NCBI GenBank assembly: GCA_963662175.1
Contig: OY759218.1
Coordinates: 22,714,051 to 22,778,050, forward strand
From: Aradus depressus
Lineage: Eukaryota; Arthropoda; Insecta; Hemiptera; Aradidae
Direction: 5' to 3'
DNA: 64,000 bases
Shown here: positions 28,101 to 40,529 of the stretch, in pieces
Position numbering within the stretch: the first letter of the stretch is position 1
Layout of the letters: each line of letters starts with the position of its first letter
Translations under genes and position numbers: made by a program
The notes under the pieces: generated by a model
Database searches by the model: none
What the model was told of the DNA's origin: nothing
Seen by the model: only the letters and a program-made list of their open reading frames with translations

Positions 28101-29886
28101 GAAACCTTCATACTTTAATGGTATCAACACAGTATTTATAAATGCACGTATATTATAATAATATTAACATAACAATATATATTAAGTTCTATAAATTACA
28201 CAAACTGATAATTCTTAAAGCACATTATCCACAAACCTCCGACGTCATATTTGACGATTGAATGGAGGCATGTTCTCAGTTGGTTGTTCGCCCACAGTGA
28301 ATTATTTTTTCATTTTTGACCTTCATTTCTTGTACATCCATTATGATTCCATTATTGAAGCACTGTTAAAATAAAAATTATGGTTTATCTTTCTCTTTCG
28401 CCGATCAGCCGATTGATAGGTAACACGTGGACCTCAGTTTTCGTCATATGTAAATTGTTATTGTGTGTGTATATGAGTGTGCAGACTGGGTACCTGTGGT
28501 GTCATCGTCTCCAAGAAGTAGCTTATTCACCTCCCCGTGTGGAAACTGAAATTTGACCCATGATTGCGAAACTGAATGTTGAGTGAGCTCCGTTTACGAA
28601 TGAAGAAAGTGAAGAATAAAACACACTTTACTTATGAAGGTTCATTCAGAGTGTTTTTATTTTGTTTTTTTCAATCCATATTTTTTGACTCTTTGAAACC
28701 TTCATACTTTAATGGTATCAACACAGTATTTATAAATGCACGTATATTATAATAATATTAACATAACAATATATATTAAGTTCTATAAATTACACAAACT
28801 GATAATTCTTAAAGCACATTATCCACAAACCTCCGACGTCATATTTGACGATTGAATGGAGGCATGTTCTCAGTTGGTTGTTCGCCCACAGTGAATTATT
28901 TTTTCATTTTTGACCTCAATTTCTTGTACATCCATTAAGATTCCATTATTGAAGCACTGTTAAAATATAAATTATGGTTTATCTTTCTCTTTCGCCGATC
29001 AGCCGATTGATAGGTAACACGTGGACCTCAGTTTTCGTCATATGTAAATTGTTATTGTGTGTGTGTGTGTGTGTCTGAGTGTGCAGACTGGGTACCTGTG
29101 GTGTCATCGTCTCCAAGAAGTAGCTTATTCACCTCCCCGTGTGGAAACTGAAATTTGACCCATGATTGCGAAACTGAATGTTGAGTGAGCTCCGTTTACG
29201 AATGAAGAAAGTGAAGAATAAAACACACTTTACTTATGAAGGTTCATTCAGAGTGTTTTTATTTTGTTTTTTTCAATCCATATTTTTTGACTCTTTGAAA
29301 CCTTCATACTTTAATGGTATCAACACAGTATTTATAAATGCACGTATATTATAATAATATTAACATAACAATATATATTAAGTTCTATAAATTACACAAA
29401 CTGATAATTCTTAAAGCACATTATCCACAAACCTCCGACGTCATATTTGACGATTGAATGGAGGCATGTTCTCAGTTGGTTGTTCGGCCACAGTGAATTA
29501 TTTTTTCTTTTTTGACCTCAATTTCTTGTACATCCATTAAGATTCCATTATTGAAGCACTGTTAAAATAAAAATTATGGTTTATCTTTCTCTTTCGCCGA
29601 TCAGCCGATTGATAGGTAACACGTGGACCTCAGTTTTCGTCATATGTAAATTGTTATTGTGTGTGTATATGAGTGTGCAGACTGGGTACCTGTGGTGTCA
29701 TCGTCTCCAAGAAGTAGCTTATTCACCTCCCCGTGTGGAAACTGAAATTTGACCCATGATTGCGAAACTGAATGTTGAGTGAGCTCCGTTTACGAATGAA
29801 GAAAGTGAAGAATAAAACACACTTTACTTATGAAGGTTCATTCAGAGTGTTTTTATTTTGTTTTTTTCAATCCATATTTTTTGACT
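25102..29886. repeat. Satellite block duplicated from the 12557-16751 type, with one extra monomer
   Basis: Monomers at 25102, 26302, 26896, 27500, 28097, 28691 and 29293 match in order those at 12557, 13163, 13757, 14361, 14958, 15552 and 16158 by their diagnostic variants: the CGTCCAC/CCAATC type, the CTACAAATT/CTGAGTG type, the CGCCCAC type, the CCTATAAATT type, and a recombinant pair. The block at 25102 has one additional CTACAAATT/CTGAGTG monomer (25708). Offset is 12545 bp before it and 13139 bp after it. Confidence 0.75.
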
Positions 29887-31671
29887 CTTTGAAACCTTCA
29901 TACTTTAATGGTATCAACACAGTATTTATAAATGCACGTATATTATAATAATATTAACATAACAATATATATTAAGTTCTATAAATTACACAAACTGATA
30001 ATTCTTAAAGCACATTATCCACAAACCTCCGACGTCATATTTGACGATTGAATGGAGGCATGTTCTCAGTTGGTTGTTCGCCCACAGTGAATTATTTTTT
30101 CATTTTTGACCTTCATTTCTTGTACATCCATTATGATTCCATTATTGAAGCACTGTTAAAATAAAAATTATGGTTTATCTTTCTCTTTCGCCGATCAGCC
30201 GATTGATAGGTAACACGTGGACCTCAGTTTTCGTCATATGTAAATTGTTATTGTGTGTGTATATGAGTGTGCAGACTGGGTACCTGTGGTGTCATCGTCT
30301 CCAAGAAGTAGCTTATTCACCTCCCCGTGTGGAAACTGAAATTTGACCCATGATTGCGAAACTGAATGTTGAGTGAGCTCCGTTTACGAATGAAGAAAGT
30401 GAAGAATAAAACACACTTTACTTATGAAGGTTCATTCAGAGTGTTTTTATTTTGTTTTTTTCAATCCATATTTTTTGACTCTTTGAAACCTTCATACTTT
30501 AATGGTATCAACACAGTATTTATAAATGCACGTATATTATAATAATATTAACATAACAATATATATTAAGTTCTATAAATTACACAAACTGATAATTCTT
30601 AAAGCACATTATCCACAAACCTCCGACGTCATATTTGACGATTGAATGGAGGCATGTTCTCAGTTGGTTGTTCGCCCACAGTGAATTATTTTTTCATTTT
30701 TGACCTTCATTTCTTGTACATCCATTATGATTCCATTATTGAAGCACTGTTAAAATAAAAATTATGGTTTATCTTTCTCTTTCGCCGATCAGCCGATTGA
30801 TAGGTAACACGTGGACCTCAGTTTTCGTCATATGTAAATTGTTATTGTGTGTGTATATGAGTGTGCAGACTGGGTACCTGTGGTGTCATCGTCTCCAAGA
30901 AGTAGCTTATTCACCTCCCCGTGTGGAAACTGAAATTTGACCCATGATTGCGAAACTGAATGTTGAGTGAGCTCCGTTTACGAATGAAGAAAGTGAAGAA
31001 TAAAACACACTTTACTTATGAAGGTTCATTCAGAGTGTTTTTATTTTGTTTTTTTCAATCCATATTTTTTGACTCTTTGAAACCTTCATACTTTAATGGT
31101 ATCAACACAGTATTTATAAATGCACGTATATTATAATAATATTAACATAACAATATATATTAAGTTCTATAAATTACACAAACTGATAATTCTTAAAGCA
31201 CATTATCCACAAACCTCCGACGTCATATTTGACGATTGAATGGAGGCATGTTCTCAGTTGGTTGTTCGGCCACAGTGAATTATTTTTTCTTTTTTGACCT
31301 CAATTTCTTGTACATCCATTAAGATTCCATTATTGAAGCACTGTTAAAATAAAAATTATGGTTTATCTTTCTCTTTCGCCGATCAGCCGATTGATAGGTA
31401 ACACGTGGACCTCAGTTTTCGTCATATGTAAATTGCCTATAAATTGTGTGTATATGAGTGTGCAGACTGGGTACCTGTGGTGTCATCGTCTCCAAGAAGT
31501 AGCTTATTCACCTCCCCGTGTGGAAACTGAAATTTGACCCATGATTGCGAAACTAAATGTTGAGTGAGCTCCGTTTACGAATGAAGAAAGTGAAGAATAA
31601 AACACACTTTACTTATGAAGGTTCATTCAGAGTGTTTTTATTTTGTTTTTTTCAATCCATATTTTTTGACT

Positions 31672-34600
31672 CTTTGAAACCTTCATACTTTAATGGTATC
31701 AACACAGTATTTATAAATGCACGTATATTATAATAATATTAACATAACAATATATATTAAGTTCTATAAATTACACAAACTGATAATTCTTAAAGCACAT
31801 TATCCACAAACCTCCGACGTCATATTTGACGATTGAATGGAGGCATGTTCTCAGTTGGTTGTTCGGCCACAGTGAATTATTTTTTTCTTTTTTGACCTCA
31901 ATTTCTTGTACATCCATTAAGATTCCATTATTGAAGCACTGTTAAAATATAAATTATGGTTTATCTTCCTCTTTCGCCGATCAGCCGATTGATAGGTAAC
32001 ACGTGGACCTCAGTTTTCGTCATATGTAAATTGTTATTGTGTGTGTGAGTGTGCAGACTGGGTACCTGTGGTGTCATCGTCTCCATGAAGTAGCTTATTC
32101 ACCTCCCCGTGTGGAAACTGAAATTTGACCCATGATTGCGAAACTGAATGTTGAGTGAGCTCCGTTTACGAATGAAGAAAGTGAAGAATAAAACACACTT
32201 TACTTATGAAGGTTCATTCAGAGTGTTTTTATTTTGTTTTTTTCAATCCATATTTTTTGACTCTTTGAAACCTTCATACTTTAATGGTATCAACACAGTA
32301 TTTATAAATGCACGTATATTATAATAATATTAACATAACAATATATATTAAGTTCTATAAATTACACAAACTGATAATTCTTAAAGCACATTATCCACAA
32401 ACCTCCGACGTCATATTTGACGATTGAATGGAGGCATGTTCTCAGTTGGTTGTTCGGCCACAGTGAATTATTTTTTCTTTTTTGACCTCAATTTCTTGTA
32501 CATCCATTAAGATTCCATTATTGAAGCACTGTTAAAATAAAAATTATGGTTTATCTTTCTCTTTCGCCGATCAGCCGATTGATAGGTAACACGTGGACCT
32601 CAGTTTTCGTCATATGTAAATTGCCTATAAATTGTGTGTATATGAGTGTGCAGACTGGGTACCTGTGGTGTCATCGTCTCCAAGAAGTAGCTTATTCACC
32701 TCCCCGTGTGGAAACTGAAATTTGACCCATGATTGCGAAACTAAATGTTGAGTGAGCTCCGTTTACGAATGAAGAAAGTGAAGAATAAAACACACTTTAC
32801 TTATGAAGGTTCATTCAGAGTGTTTTTATTTTGTTTTTTTCAATCCATATTTTTTGACTCTTTGAAACCTTCATACTTTAATGGTATCAACACAGTATTT
32901 ATAAATGCACGTATATTATAATAATATTAACATAACAATATATATTAAGTTCTATAAATTACACAAACTGATAATTCTTAAAGCACATTATCCACAAACC
33001 TCCGACGTCATATTTGACGATTGAATGGAGGCATGTTCTCAGTTGGTTGTTCGGCCACAGTGAATTATTTTTTCTTTTTTGACCTCAATTTCTTGTACAT
33101 CCATTAAGATTCCATTATTGAAGCACTGTTAAAATATAAATTATGGTTTATCTTCCTCTTTCGCCGATCAGCCGATTGATAGGTAACACGTGGACCTCAG
33201 TTTTCGTCATATGTAAATTGTTATTGTGTGTGTGTGTGTCTGAGTGTGCAGACTGGGTACCTGTGGTGTCATCGTCTCCAAGAAGTAGCTTATTCACCTC
33301 CCCGTGTGGAAACTGAAATTTGACCCATGATTGCGAAGACTGAATGTTGAGTGAGCTCCGTTTACGAATGAAGAAAGTGAAGAATAAAACACACTTTACT
33401 TATGAAGGTTCATTCAGAGTGTTTTTATTTTGTTTTTTTCAATCCATATTTTTTGACTCTTTGAAACCTTCATACTTTAATGGTATCAACACAGTATTTA
33501 TAAATGCACGTATATTATAATAATATTAACATAACAATATATATTAAGTTCTATAAATTACACAAACTGATAATTCTTAAAGCACATTATCCACAAACCT
33601 CCGACGTCATATTTGACGATTGAATGGAGGCATGTTCTCAGTTGGTTGTTCGGCCACAGTGAATTATTTTTTCTTTTTTGACCTCAATTTCTTGTACATC
33701 CATTAAGATTCCATTATTGAAGCACTGTTAAAATATAAATTATGGTTTATCTTTCTCTTTCGCCGATCAGCCGATTGATAGGTAACACGTGGACCTCAGT
33801 TTTCGTCATATGTAAATTGTTATTGTGTGTGTGTCTGAGTGTGCAGACTGGGTACCTGTGGTGTCATCGTCTCCAAGAAGTAGCTTATTCACCTCCCCGT
33901 GTGGAAACTGAAATTTGACCCATGATTGCGAAGACTGAATGTTGAGTGAGCTCCGTTTACGAATGAAGAAAGTGAAGAATAAAACACACTTTACTTATGA
34001 AGGTTCATTCAGAGTGTTTTCATTTTGTTTTTTTCAATCCATATTTTTTGACTCTTTGAAACCTTCATACTTTAATGGTATCAACACAGTATTTATAAAT
34101 GCACGTATATTATAATAATATTAACATAACAATATATATTAAGTTCTATAAATTACACAAACTGATAATTCTTAAAGCACATTATCCACAAACCTCCGAC
34201 GTCATATTTGACGATTGAATGGAGGCATGTTCTCAGTTGGTTGTTCGGCCACAGTGAATTATTTTTTCTTTTTTGACCTCAATTTCTTGTACATCCATTA
34301 AGATTCCATTATTGAAGCACTGTTAAAATAAAAATTATGGTTTATCTTTCTCTTTCGCCGATCAGCCGATTGATAGGTAACACGTGGACCTCAGTTTTCG
34401 TCATATGTAAATTGTTATTGTGTGTGTATATGAGTGTGCAGACTGGGTACCTGTGGTGTCATCGTCTCCAAGAAGTAGCTTATTCACCTCCCCGTGTGGA
34501 AACTGAAATTTGACCCATGATTGCGAAACTGAATGTTGAGTGAGCTCCGTTTACGAATGAAGAAAGTGAAGAATAAAACACACTTTACTTATGAAGGTTC

Positions 34601-37600
34601 ATTCAGAGTGTTTTTATTTTGTTTTTTTCAATCCATATTTTTTGACTCTTTGAAACCTTCATACTTTAATGGTATCAACACAGTATTTATAAATGCACGT
34701 ATATTATAATAATATTAACATAACAATATATATTAAGTTCTATAAATTACACAAACTGATAATTCTTAAAGCACATTATCCACAAACCTCCGACGTCATA
34801 TTTGACGATTGAATGGAGGCATGTTCTCAGTTGGTTGTTCGCCCACAGTGAATTATTTTTTCATTTTTGACCTTCATTTCTTGTACATCCATTATGATTC
34901 CATTATTGAAGCACTGTTAAAATAAAAATTATGGTTTATCTTTCTCTTTCGCCGATCAGCCGATTGATAGGTAACACGTGGACCTCAGTTTTCGTCATAT
35001 GTAAATTGTTATTGTGTGTGTATATGAGTGTGCAGACTGGGTACCTGTGGTGTCATCGTCTCCAAGAAGTAGCTTATTCACCTCCCCGTGTGGAAACTGA
35101 AATTTGACCCATGATTGCGAAACTGAATGTTGAGTGAGCTCCGTTTACGAATGAAGAAAGTGAAGAATAAAACACACTTTACTTATGAAGGTTCATTCAG
35201 AGTGTTTTTATTTTGTTTTTTTCAATCCATATTTTTTGACTCTTTGAAACCTTCATACTTTAATGGTATCAACACAGTATTTATAAATGCACGTATATTA
35301 TAATAATATTAACATAACAATATATATTAAGTTCTATAAATTACACAAACTGATAATTCTTAAAGCACATTATCCACAAACCTCCGACGTCATATTTGAC
35401 GATTGAATGGAGGCATGTTCTCAGTTGGTTGTTCGCCCACAGTGAATTATTTTTTCATTTTTGACCTTCATTTCTTGTACATCCATTATGATTCCATTAT
35501 TGAAGCACTGTTAAAATAAAAATTATGGTTTATCTTTCTCTTTCGCCGATCAGCCGATTGATAGGTAACACGTGGACCTCAGTTTTCGTCATATGTAAAT
35601 TGTTATTGTGTGTGTATATGAGTGTGCAGACTGGGTACCTGTGGTGTCATCGTCTCCAAGAAGTAGCTTATTCACCTCCCCGTGTGGAAACTGAAATTTG
35701 ACCCATGATTGCGAAACTGAATGTTGAGTGAGCTCCGTTTACGAATGAAGAAAGTGAAGAATAAAACACACTTTACTTATGAAGGTTCATTCAGAGTGTT
35801 TTTATTTTGTTTTTTTCAATCCATATTTTTTGACTCTTTGAAACCTTCATACTTTAATGGTATCAACACAGTATTTATAAATGCACGTATATTATAATAA
35901 TATTAACATAACAATATATATTAAGTTCTATAAATTACACAAACTGATAATTCTTAAAGCACATTATCCACAAACCTCCGACGTCATATTTGACGATTGA
36001 ATGGAGGCATGTTCTCAGTTGGTTGTTCGCCCACAGTGAATTATTTTTTCATTTTTGACCTCAATTTCTTGTACATCCATTAAGATTCCATTATTGAAGC
36101 ACTGTTAAAATATAAATTATGGTTTATCTTTCTCTTTCGCCGATCAGCCGATTGATAGGTAACACGTGGACCTCAGTTTTCGTCATATGTAAATTGTTAT
36201 TGTGTGTGTGTGTGTGTGTGTGTCTGAGTGTGCAGACTGGGTACCTGTGGTGTCATCGTCTCCAAGAAGTAGCTTATTCACCTCCCCGTGTGGAAACTGA
36301 AATTTGACCCATGATTGCGAAACTGAATGTTGAGTGAGCTCCGTTTACGAATGAAGAAAGTGAAGAATAAAACACACTTTACTTATGAAGGTTCATTCAG
36401 AGTGTTTTTATTTTGTTTTTTTCAATCCATATTTTTTGACTCTTTGAAACCTTCATACTTTAATGGTATCAACACAGTATTTATAAATGCACGTATATTA
36501 TAATAATATTAACATAACAATATATATTAAGTTCTATAAATTACACAAACTGATAATTCTTAAAGCACATTATCCACAAACCTCCGACGTCATATTTGAC
36601 GATTGAATGGAGGCATGTTCTCAGTTGGTTGTTCGGCCACAGTGAATTATTTTTTTCTTTTTTGACCTCAATTTCTTGTACATCCATTAAGATTCCATTA
36701 TTGAAGCACTGTTAAAATATAAATTATGGTTTATCTTCCTCTTTCGCCGATCAGCCGATTGATAGGTAACACGTGGACCTCAGTTTTCGTCATATGTAAA
36801 TTGTTATTGTGTGTGTGAGTGTGCAGACTGGGTACCTGTGGTGTCATCGTCTCCATGAAGTAGCTTATTCACCTCCCCGTGTGGAAACTGAAATTTGACC
36901 CATGATTGCGAAACTGAATGTTGAGTGAGCTCCGTTTACGAATGAAGAAAGTGAAGAATAAAACACACTTTACTTATGAAGGTTCATTCAGAGTGTTTTT
37001 ATTTTGTTTTTTTCAATCCATATTTTTTGACTCTTTGAAACCTTCATACTTTAATGGTATCAACACAGTATTTATAAATGCACGTATATTATAATAATAT
37101 TAACATAACAATATATATTAAGTTCTATAAATTACACAAACTGATAATTCTTAAAGCACATTATCCACAAACCTCCGACGTCATATTTGACGATTGAATG
37201 GAGGCATGTTCTCAGTTGGTTGTTCGGCCACAGTGAATTATTTTTTCTTTTTTGACCTCAATTTCTTGTACATCCATTAAGATTCCATTATTGAAGCACT
37301 GTTAAAATAAAAATTATGGTTTATCTTTCTCTTTCGCCGATCAGCCGATTGATAGGTAACACGTGGACCTCAGTTTTCGTCATATGTAAATTGCCTATAA
37401 ATTGTGTGTATATGAGTGTGCAGACTGGGTACCTGTGGTGTCATCGTCTCCAAGAAGTAGCTTATTCACCTCCCCGTGTGGAAACTGAAATTTGACCCAT
37501 GATTGCGAAACTAAATGTTGAGTGAGCTCCGTTTACGAATGAAGAAAGTGAAGAATAAAACACACTTTACTTATGAAGGTTCATTCAGAGTGTTTTTATT

Positions 37601-39069
37601 TTGTTTTTTTCAATCCATATTTTTTGACTCTTTGAAACCTTCATACTTTAATGGTATCAACACAGTATTTATAAATGCACGTATATTATAATAATATTAA
37701 CATAACAATATATATTAAGTTCTATAAATTACACAAACTGATAATTCTTAAAGCACATTATCCACAAACCTCCGACGTCATATTTGACGATTGAATGGAG
37801 GCATGTTCTCAGTTGGTTGTTCGGCCACAGTGAATTATTTTTTCTTTTTTGACCTCAATTTCTTGTACATCCATTAAGATTCCATTATTGAAGCACTGTT
37901 AAAATATAAATTATGGTTTATCTTCCTCTTTCGCCGATCAGCCGATTGATAGGTAACACGTGGACCTCAGTTTTCGTCATATGTAAATTGTTATTGTGTG
38001 TGTGTGTGTCTGAGTGTGCAGACTGGGTACCTGTGGTGTCATCGTCTCCAAGAAGTAGCTTATTCACCTCCCCGTGTGGAAACTGAAATTTGACCCATGA
38101 TTGCGAAGACTGAATGTTGAGTGAGCTCCGTTTACGAATGAAGAAAGTGAAGAATAAAACACACTTTACTTATGAAGGTTCATTCAGAGTGTTTTTATTT
38201 TGTTTTTTTCAATCCATATTTTTTGACTCTTTGAAACCTTCATACTTTAATGGTATCAACACAGTATTTATAAATGCACGTATATTATAATAATATTAAC
38301 ATAACAATATATATTAAGTTCTATAAATTACACAAACTGATAATTCTTAAAGCACATTATCCACAAACCTCCGACGTCATATTTGACGATTGAATGGAGG
38401 CATGTTCTCAGTTGGTTGTTCGGCCACAGTGAATTATTTTTTCTTTTTTGACCTCAATTTCTTGTACATCCATTAAGATTCCATTATTGAAGCACTGTTA
38501 AAATATAAATTATGGTTTATCTTTCTCTTTCGCCGATCAGCCGATTGATAGGTAACACGTGGACCTCAGTTTTCGTCATATGTAAATTGTTATTGTGTGT
38601 GTGTCTGAGTGTGCAGACTGGGTACCTGTGGTGTCATCGTCTCCAAGAAGTAGCTTATTCACCTCCCCGTGTGGAAACTGAAATTTGACCCATGATTGCG
38701 AAGACTGAATGTTGAGTGAGCTCCGTTTACGAATGAAGAAAGTGAAGAATAAAACACACTTTACTTATGAAGGTTCATTCAGAGTGTTTTCATTTTGTTT
38801 TTTTCAATCCATATTTTTTGACTCTTTGAAACCTTCATACTTTAATGGTATCAACACAGTATTTATAAATGCACGTATATTATAATAATATTAACATAAC
38901 AATATATATTAAGTTCTATAAATTACACAAACTGATAATTCTTAAAGCACATTATCCACAAACCTCCGACGTCATATTTGACGATTGAATGGAGGCATGT
39001 TCTCAGTTGGTTGTTCGTCCACAGTGAATCTTTTTTTCTTTTTTGACCTCAATTTCTTGTACATCCATT
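31672..39069. repeat. Eight-monomer higher-order repeat, 4770-bp period, second copy truncated
   Basis: Monomer lengths 591, 597, 599 and 595 from 31672 are repeated exactly from 36442, an offset of 4770 bp. Rare markers recur at the same offset: CGAAGACTG in the third and fourth monomers, and a T-to-C change giving GTTTTCATTTTG in the fourth (34021 and 38791 areas). The second copy is cut at the end of the array in its fifth monomer. Confidence 0.85.
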
Positions 39070-39640
39070 TAGGTTCAACATTTTCAGTCGTCATATAGCT
39101 TATTTTCCAATCTGGCTCAAACGGATGCTATATAGCCCTCCAGAACAAATTAGATCGGATAAATCCTCTTATTTTAGCATTCTTTATGTTTTTTAACAAG
39201 AAAACGGGTGGACCGAATTTGATAAAATATCCTTCAGATAATATTTACTTTGATGCGCTTCGATTGGCACCAAAGCGGAGTCGATATCATTTTTCATTCG
39301 AGAGATATCGTGCAGGAAAATTGACCATACGTACGTTCGTACACACGCACATACTTCTTTCCAAACATAGTGTAAAAATAATGTAATGACCTTGAAACAT
39401 AAAAATATGCTGAAAATTTTGATTTTCGGACCCATTACATCCCTATATGCTGGGAAGTTAATAAAATGCTTGCAGTTATTAGGGAAGTAAATATTTATAT
39501 TAAGGAAAAACCCAATATAGTTCTGAAGGTTTTAATATTTGTAATAAATATATGGCTATCTACTTCCCCAGCACAAATTAATCCATTACGTTTCCGCTCT
39601 CCGTCCATAGCTAATCGACCGTTTGGGCTAAAACTTAATA
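39070..39640. other. Unassigned sequence right of the satellite
   Basis: No gene. Short frames on both strands (39193-39435 minus, 39186-39386 plus, 39466-39660 plus) show no family motifs. The stretch around 39300-39440 (GATATCGTGCAGG, repeated ACGTACGTTCGT-like words, then TTCGGACCCATTAC) has the general look of a dispersed insect repeat, from memory of such sequences rather than a search. Confidence 0.4.
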
Positions 39641-39730
39641 CAGTGGAATCCGCTAATTAGAATCACATCGGGACCACCGTACTTTGAACCTAATAAACGG
39701 ACGATTCTAATAAACGGATTGGGGGAGGGG

Positions 39731-39733
39731 GGG

Positions 39734-39772
<39 letters not shown>
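39731..39772. repeat. (GA)n microsatellite after a G-rich run
   Basis: About 19 GA units follow a G-rich stretch (39720-39736) inside the pogo element, interrupting the transposase remnant. Confidence 0.95.
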
Positions 39773-39777
<5 letters not shown>

Positions 39778-39800
39778 AATATAAAAATTAGGTAGGCACA

Positions 39801-39920
39801 GTACTGACTGGGAAATTTCAAGACGTGCAGCTCTCGTTGCGTCATTTTAGGCAGGGCATCATACGATTTTAAAATGTCAATTTTTTCCGACAAGGAAAGA
39901 TCGCGTTGTTTGTGACTCAT
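39801..39920 (-). pseudogene. Pogo/CENP-B-type transposase N-terminal fragment
   Basis: Reading leftwards from an ATG at 39918-39920, the frame begins MSHKQRDLSLSEKIDILKSY and continues with an ALPKMTQRE segment. This LSLxEKxxIL... pattern is characteristic of the N-terminal helix-turn-helix (psq/CENP-B N) domain that binds DNA in pogo-superfamily transposases and CENP-B. Only about 40 residues remain. The frame then runs into a CT/GA microsatellite and the left end of the element, so the second DNA-binding domain and the DDE catalytic domain are absent. It is a fossil, not a functional gene. Confidence 0.75.
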
Positions 39921-40318
39921 CGCACCTTTTTAACAAACAACAAGCACTCCACAATGACCCGAGTACAACTGAATAGCTTACTGTTTGAAACTCGCGGGGG
40001 TTCGGTTCAAAAATCAAAGTCTTCTGAGAATTATGTAATTATTGCTTTACTCATTTCCATTTTTCAGGGAATAGTTAGAAACTAAAACTGTTTACGCAAG
40101 TGTTATTTTTCCCCGAATACCGACCTTCCGAGAAACATCCTATTTTCCTATCTCGAAACCTCATTCTGCGTTCATAATTGAAGCCTTAAACCGGACATTC
40201 ATTGCTAATAAGCGGACAAAACTCACTGTATTTTGCCGATCCGGTCCGTTCCAGCGTGTTTTGATGCTAATGTGCGGATATTCCTATTAAGCGAATTGCT
40301 AATAAGCGGATTCCACTG

Positions 40319-40529
40319 CATTTGACAATAGTGGCTTCTCATATTTCACACTACATTTTGTGTCGATTCATTCATTACTTCGGCAGTTATTTAGGTATTT
40401 AAGTCGAGCTCCCTCCTCCTGACTGGTCCCCTCTTCCGTTTGAATGATTTTGCGGATCACATTAGGTGTCATTCTTATGGGGGTTTGAATTAAAATGAAA
40501 AATTTCATGATCCCTCTGATCCCCCTACC
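40319..40529. repeat. Diverged single relative of the 143-bp tandem repeat
   Basis: The stretch TTCATTACTTCGGCAGTTAT followed by TTAGG, TATTTAAGTCGAGCTCCCTC and pyrimidine-rich sequence parallels the unit at 54167-55150 (CATTACATCGGCAGTTATTG then GAATTGAGCTCCTCC). It suggests the tandem unit belongs to a dispersed family. No gene here. Confidence 0.5.

Larger units (their letters stand above)
1..39069. repeat. Satellite DNA array, ~600-bp monomer, 65 full copies plus a partial
   Basis: Head-to-tail tandem array, all monomers in the same orientation, with no foreign insertion. Taking the window start as phase zero, monomers begin at 1, 605, 1201, 1819, 2415, 3019, 3615, 4213, 4807, 5401, 6003, 6607, 7201, 7795, 8389, 8983, 9577, 10171, 10775, 11369, 11963, 12557, 13163, 13757, 14361, 14958, 15552, 16158, 16752, 17349, 17943, 18540, 19134, 19740, 20337, 20931, 21522, 22119, 22713, 23304, 23901, 24508, 25102, 25708, 26302, 26896, 27500, 28097, 28691, 29293, 29887, 30481, 31075, 31672, 32263, 32860, 33459, 34054, 34648, 35242, 35836, 36442, 37033, 37630, 38229 and 38824 (truncated). 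Most length differences come from the GT tract. Monomers differ at a limited set of recurring sites. The array continues past the left edge of the window. A centromeric or other heterochromatic role is possible but is not shown by the sequence. Confidence 0.98.
39641..40318. mobile_element. Deleted pogo/Tigger-like DNA transposon
   Basis: Terminal inverted repeats: the left end starts CAGTGGAATCCGCTAATTAG, and the right end read on the other strand starts CAGTGGAATCCGCTTATTAG. A TA precedes the left end; the right flank reads CA, so the expected TA target duplication is damaged on one side. Further CTAATAAACGG and GCTAATAAGCGG words near both ends are typical subterminal copies. At 678 bp it is much shorter than a full pogo/Tigger element. 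Inside is a minus-strand transposase N-terminal fragment. Confidence 0.8.

Noticed and set aside
284..36307. Recurrent 61-66-codon frames (MVYLSLSPISRLIG...) in the satellite, at 1484, 3302, 12840, 15835, 19417, 24184, 25385 and 36119
   Set aside because: They occur only where GT-tract length happens to keep the frame open, 8 of 66 monomers, and run through a CVCVCV stretch encoded by the microsatellite. No sign of codon constraint.
1..39069. CENP-B box (TTCGNNNNANNCGGG) in the satellite monomer
   Set aside because: TTCG words are present but none is followed by the required A and CGGG spacing.
1..39069. CRISPR-like array
   Set aside because: Repeat unit is about 600 bp and fully repetitive, without unique spacers; the genome is eukaryotic.
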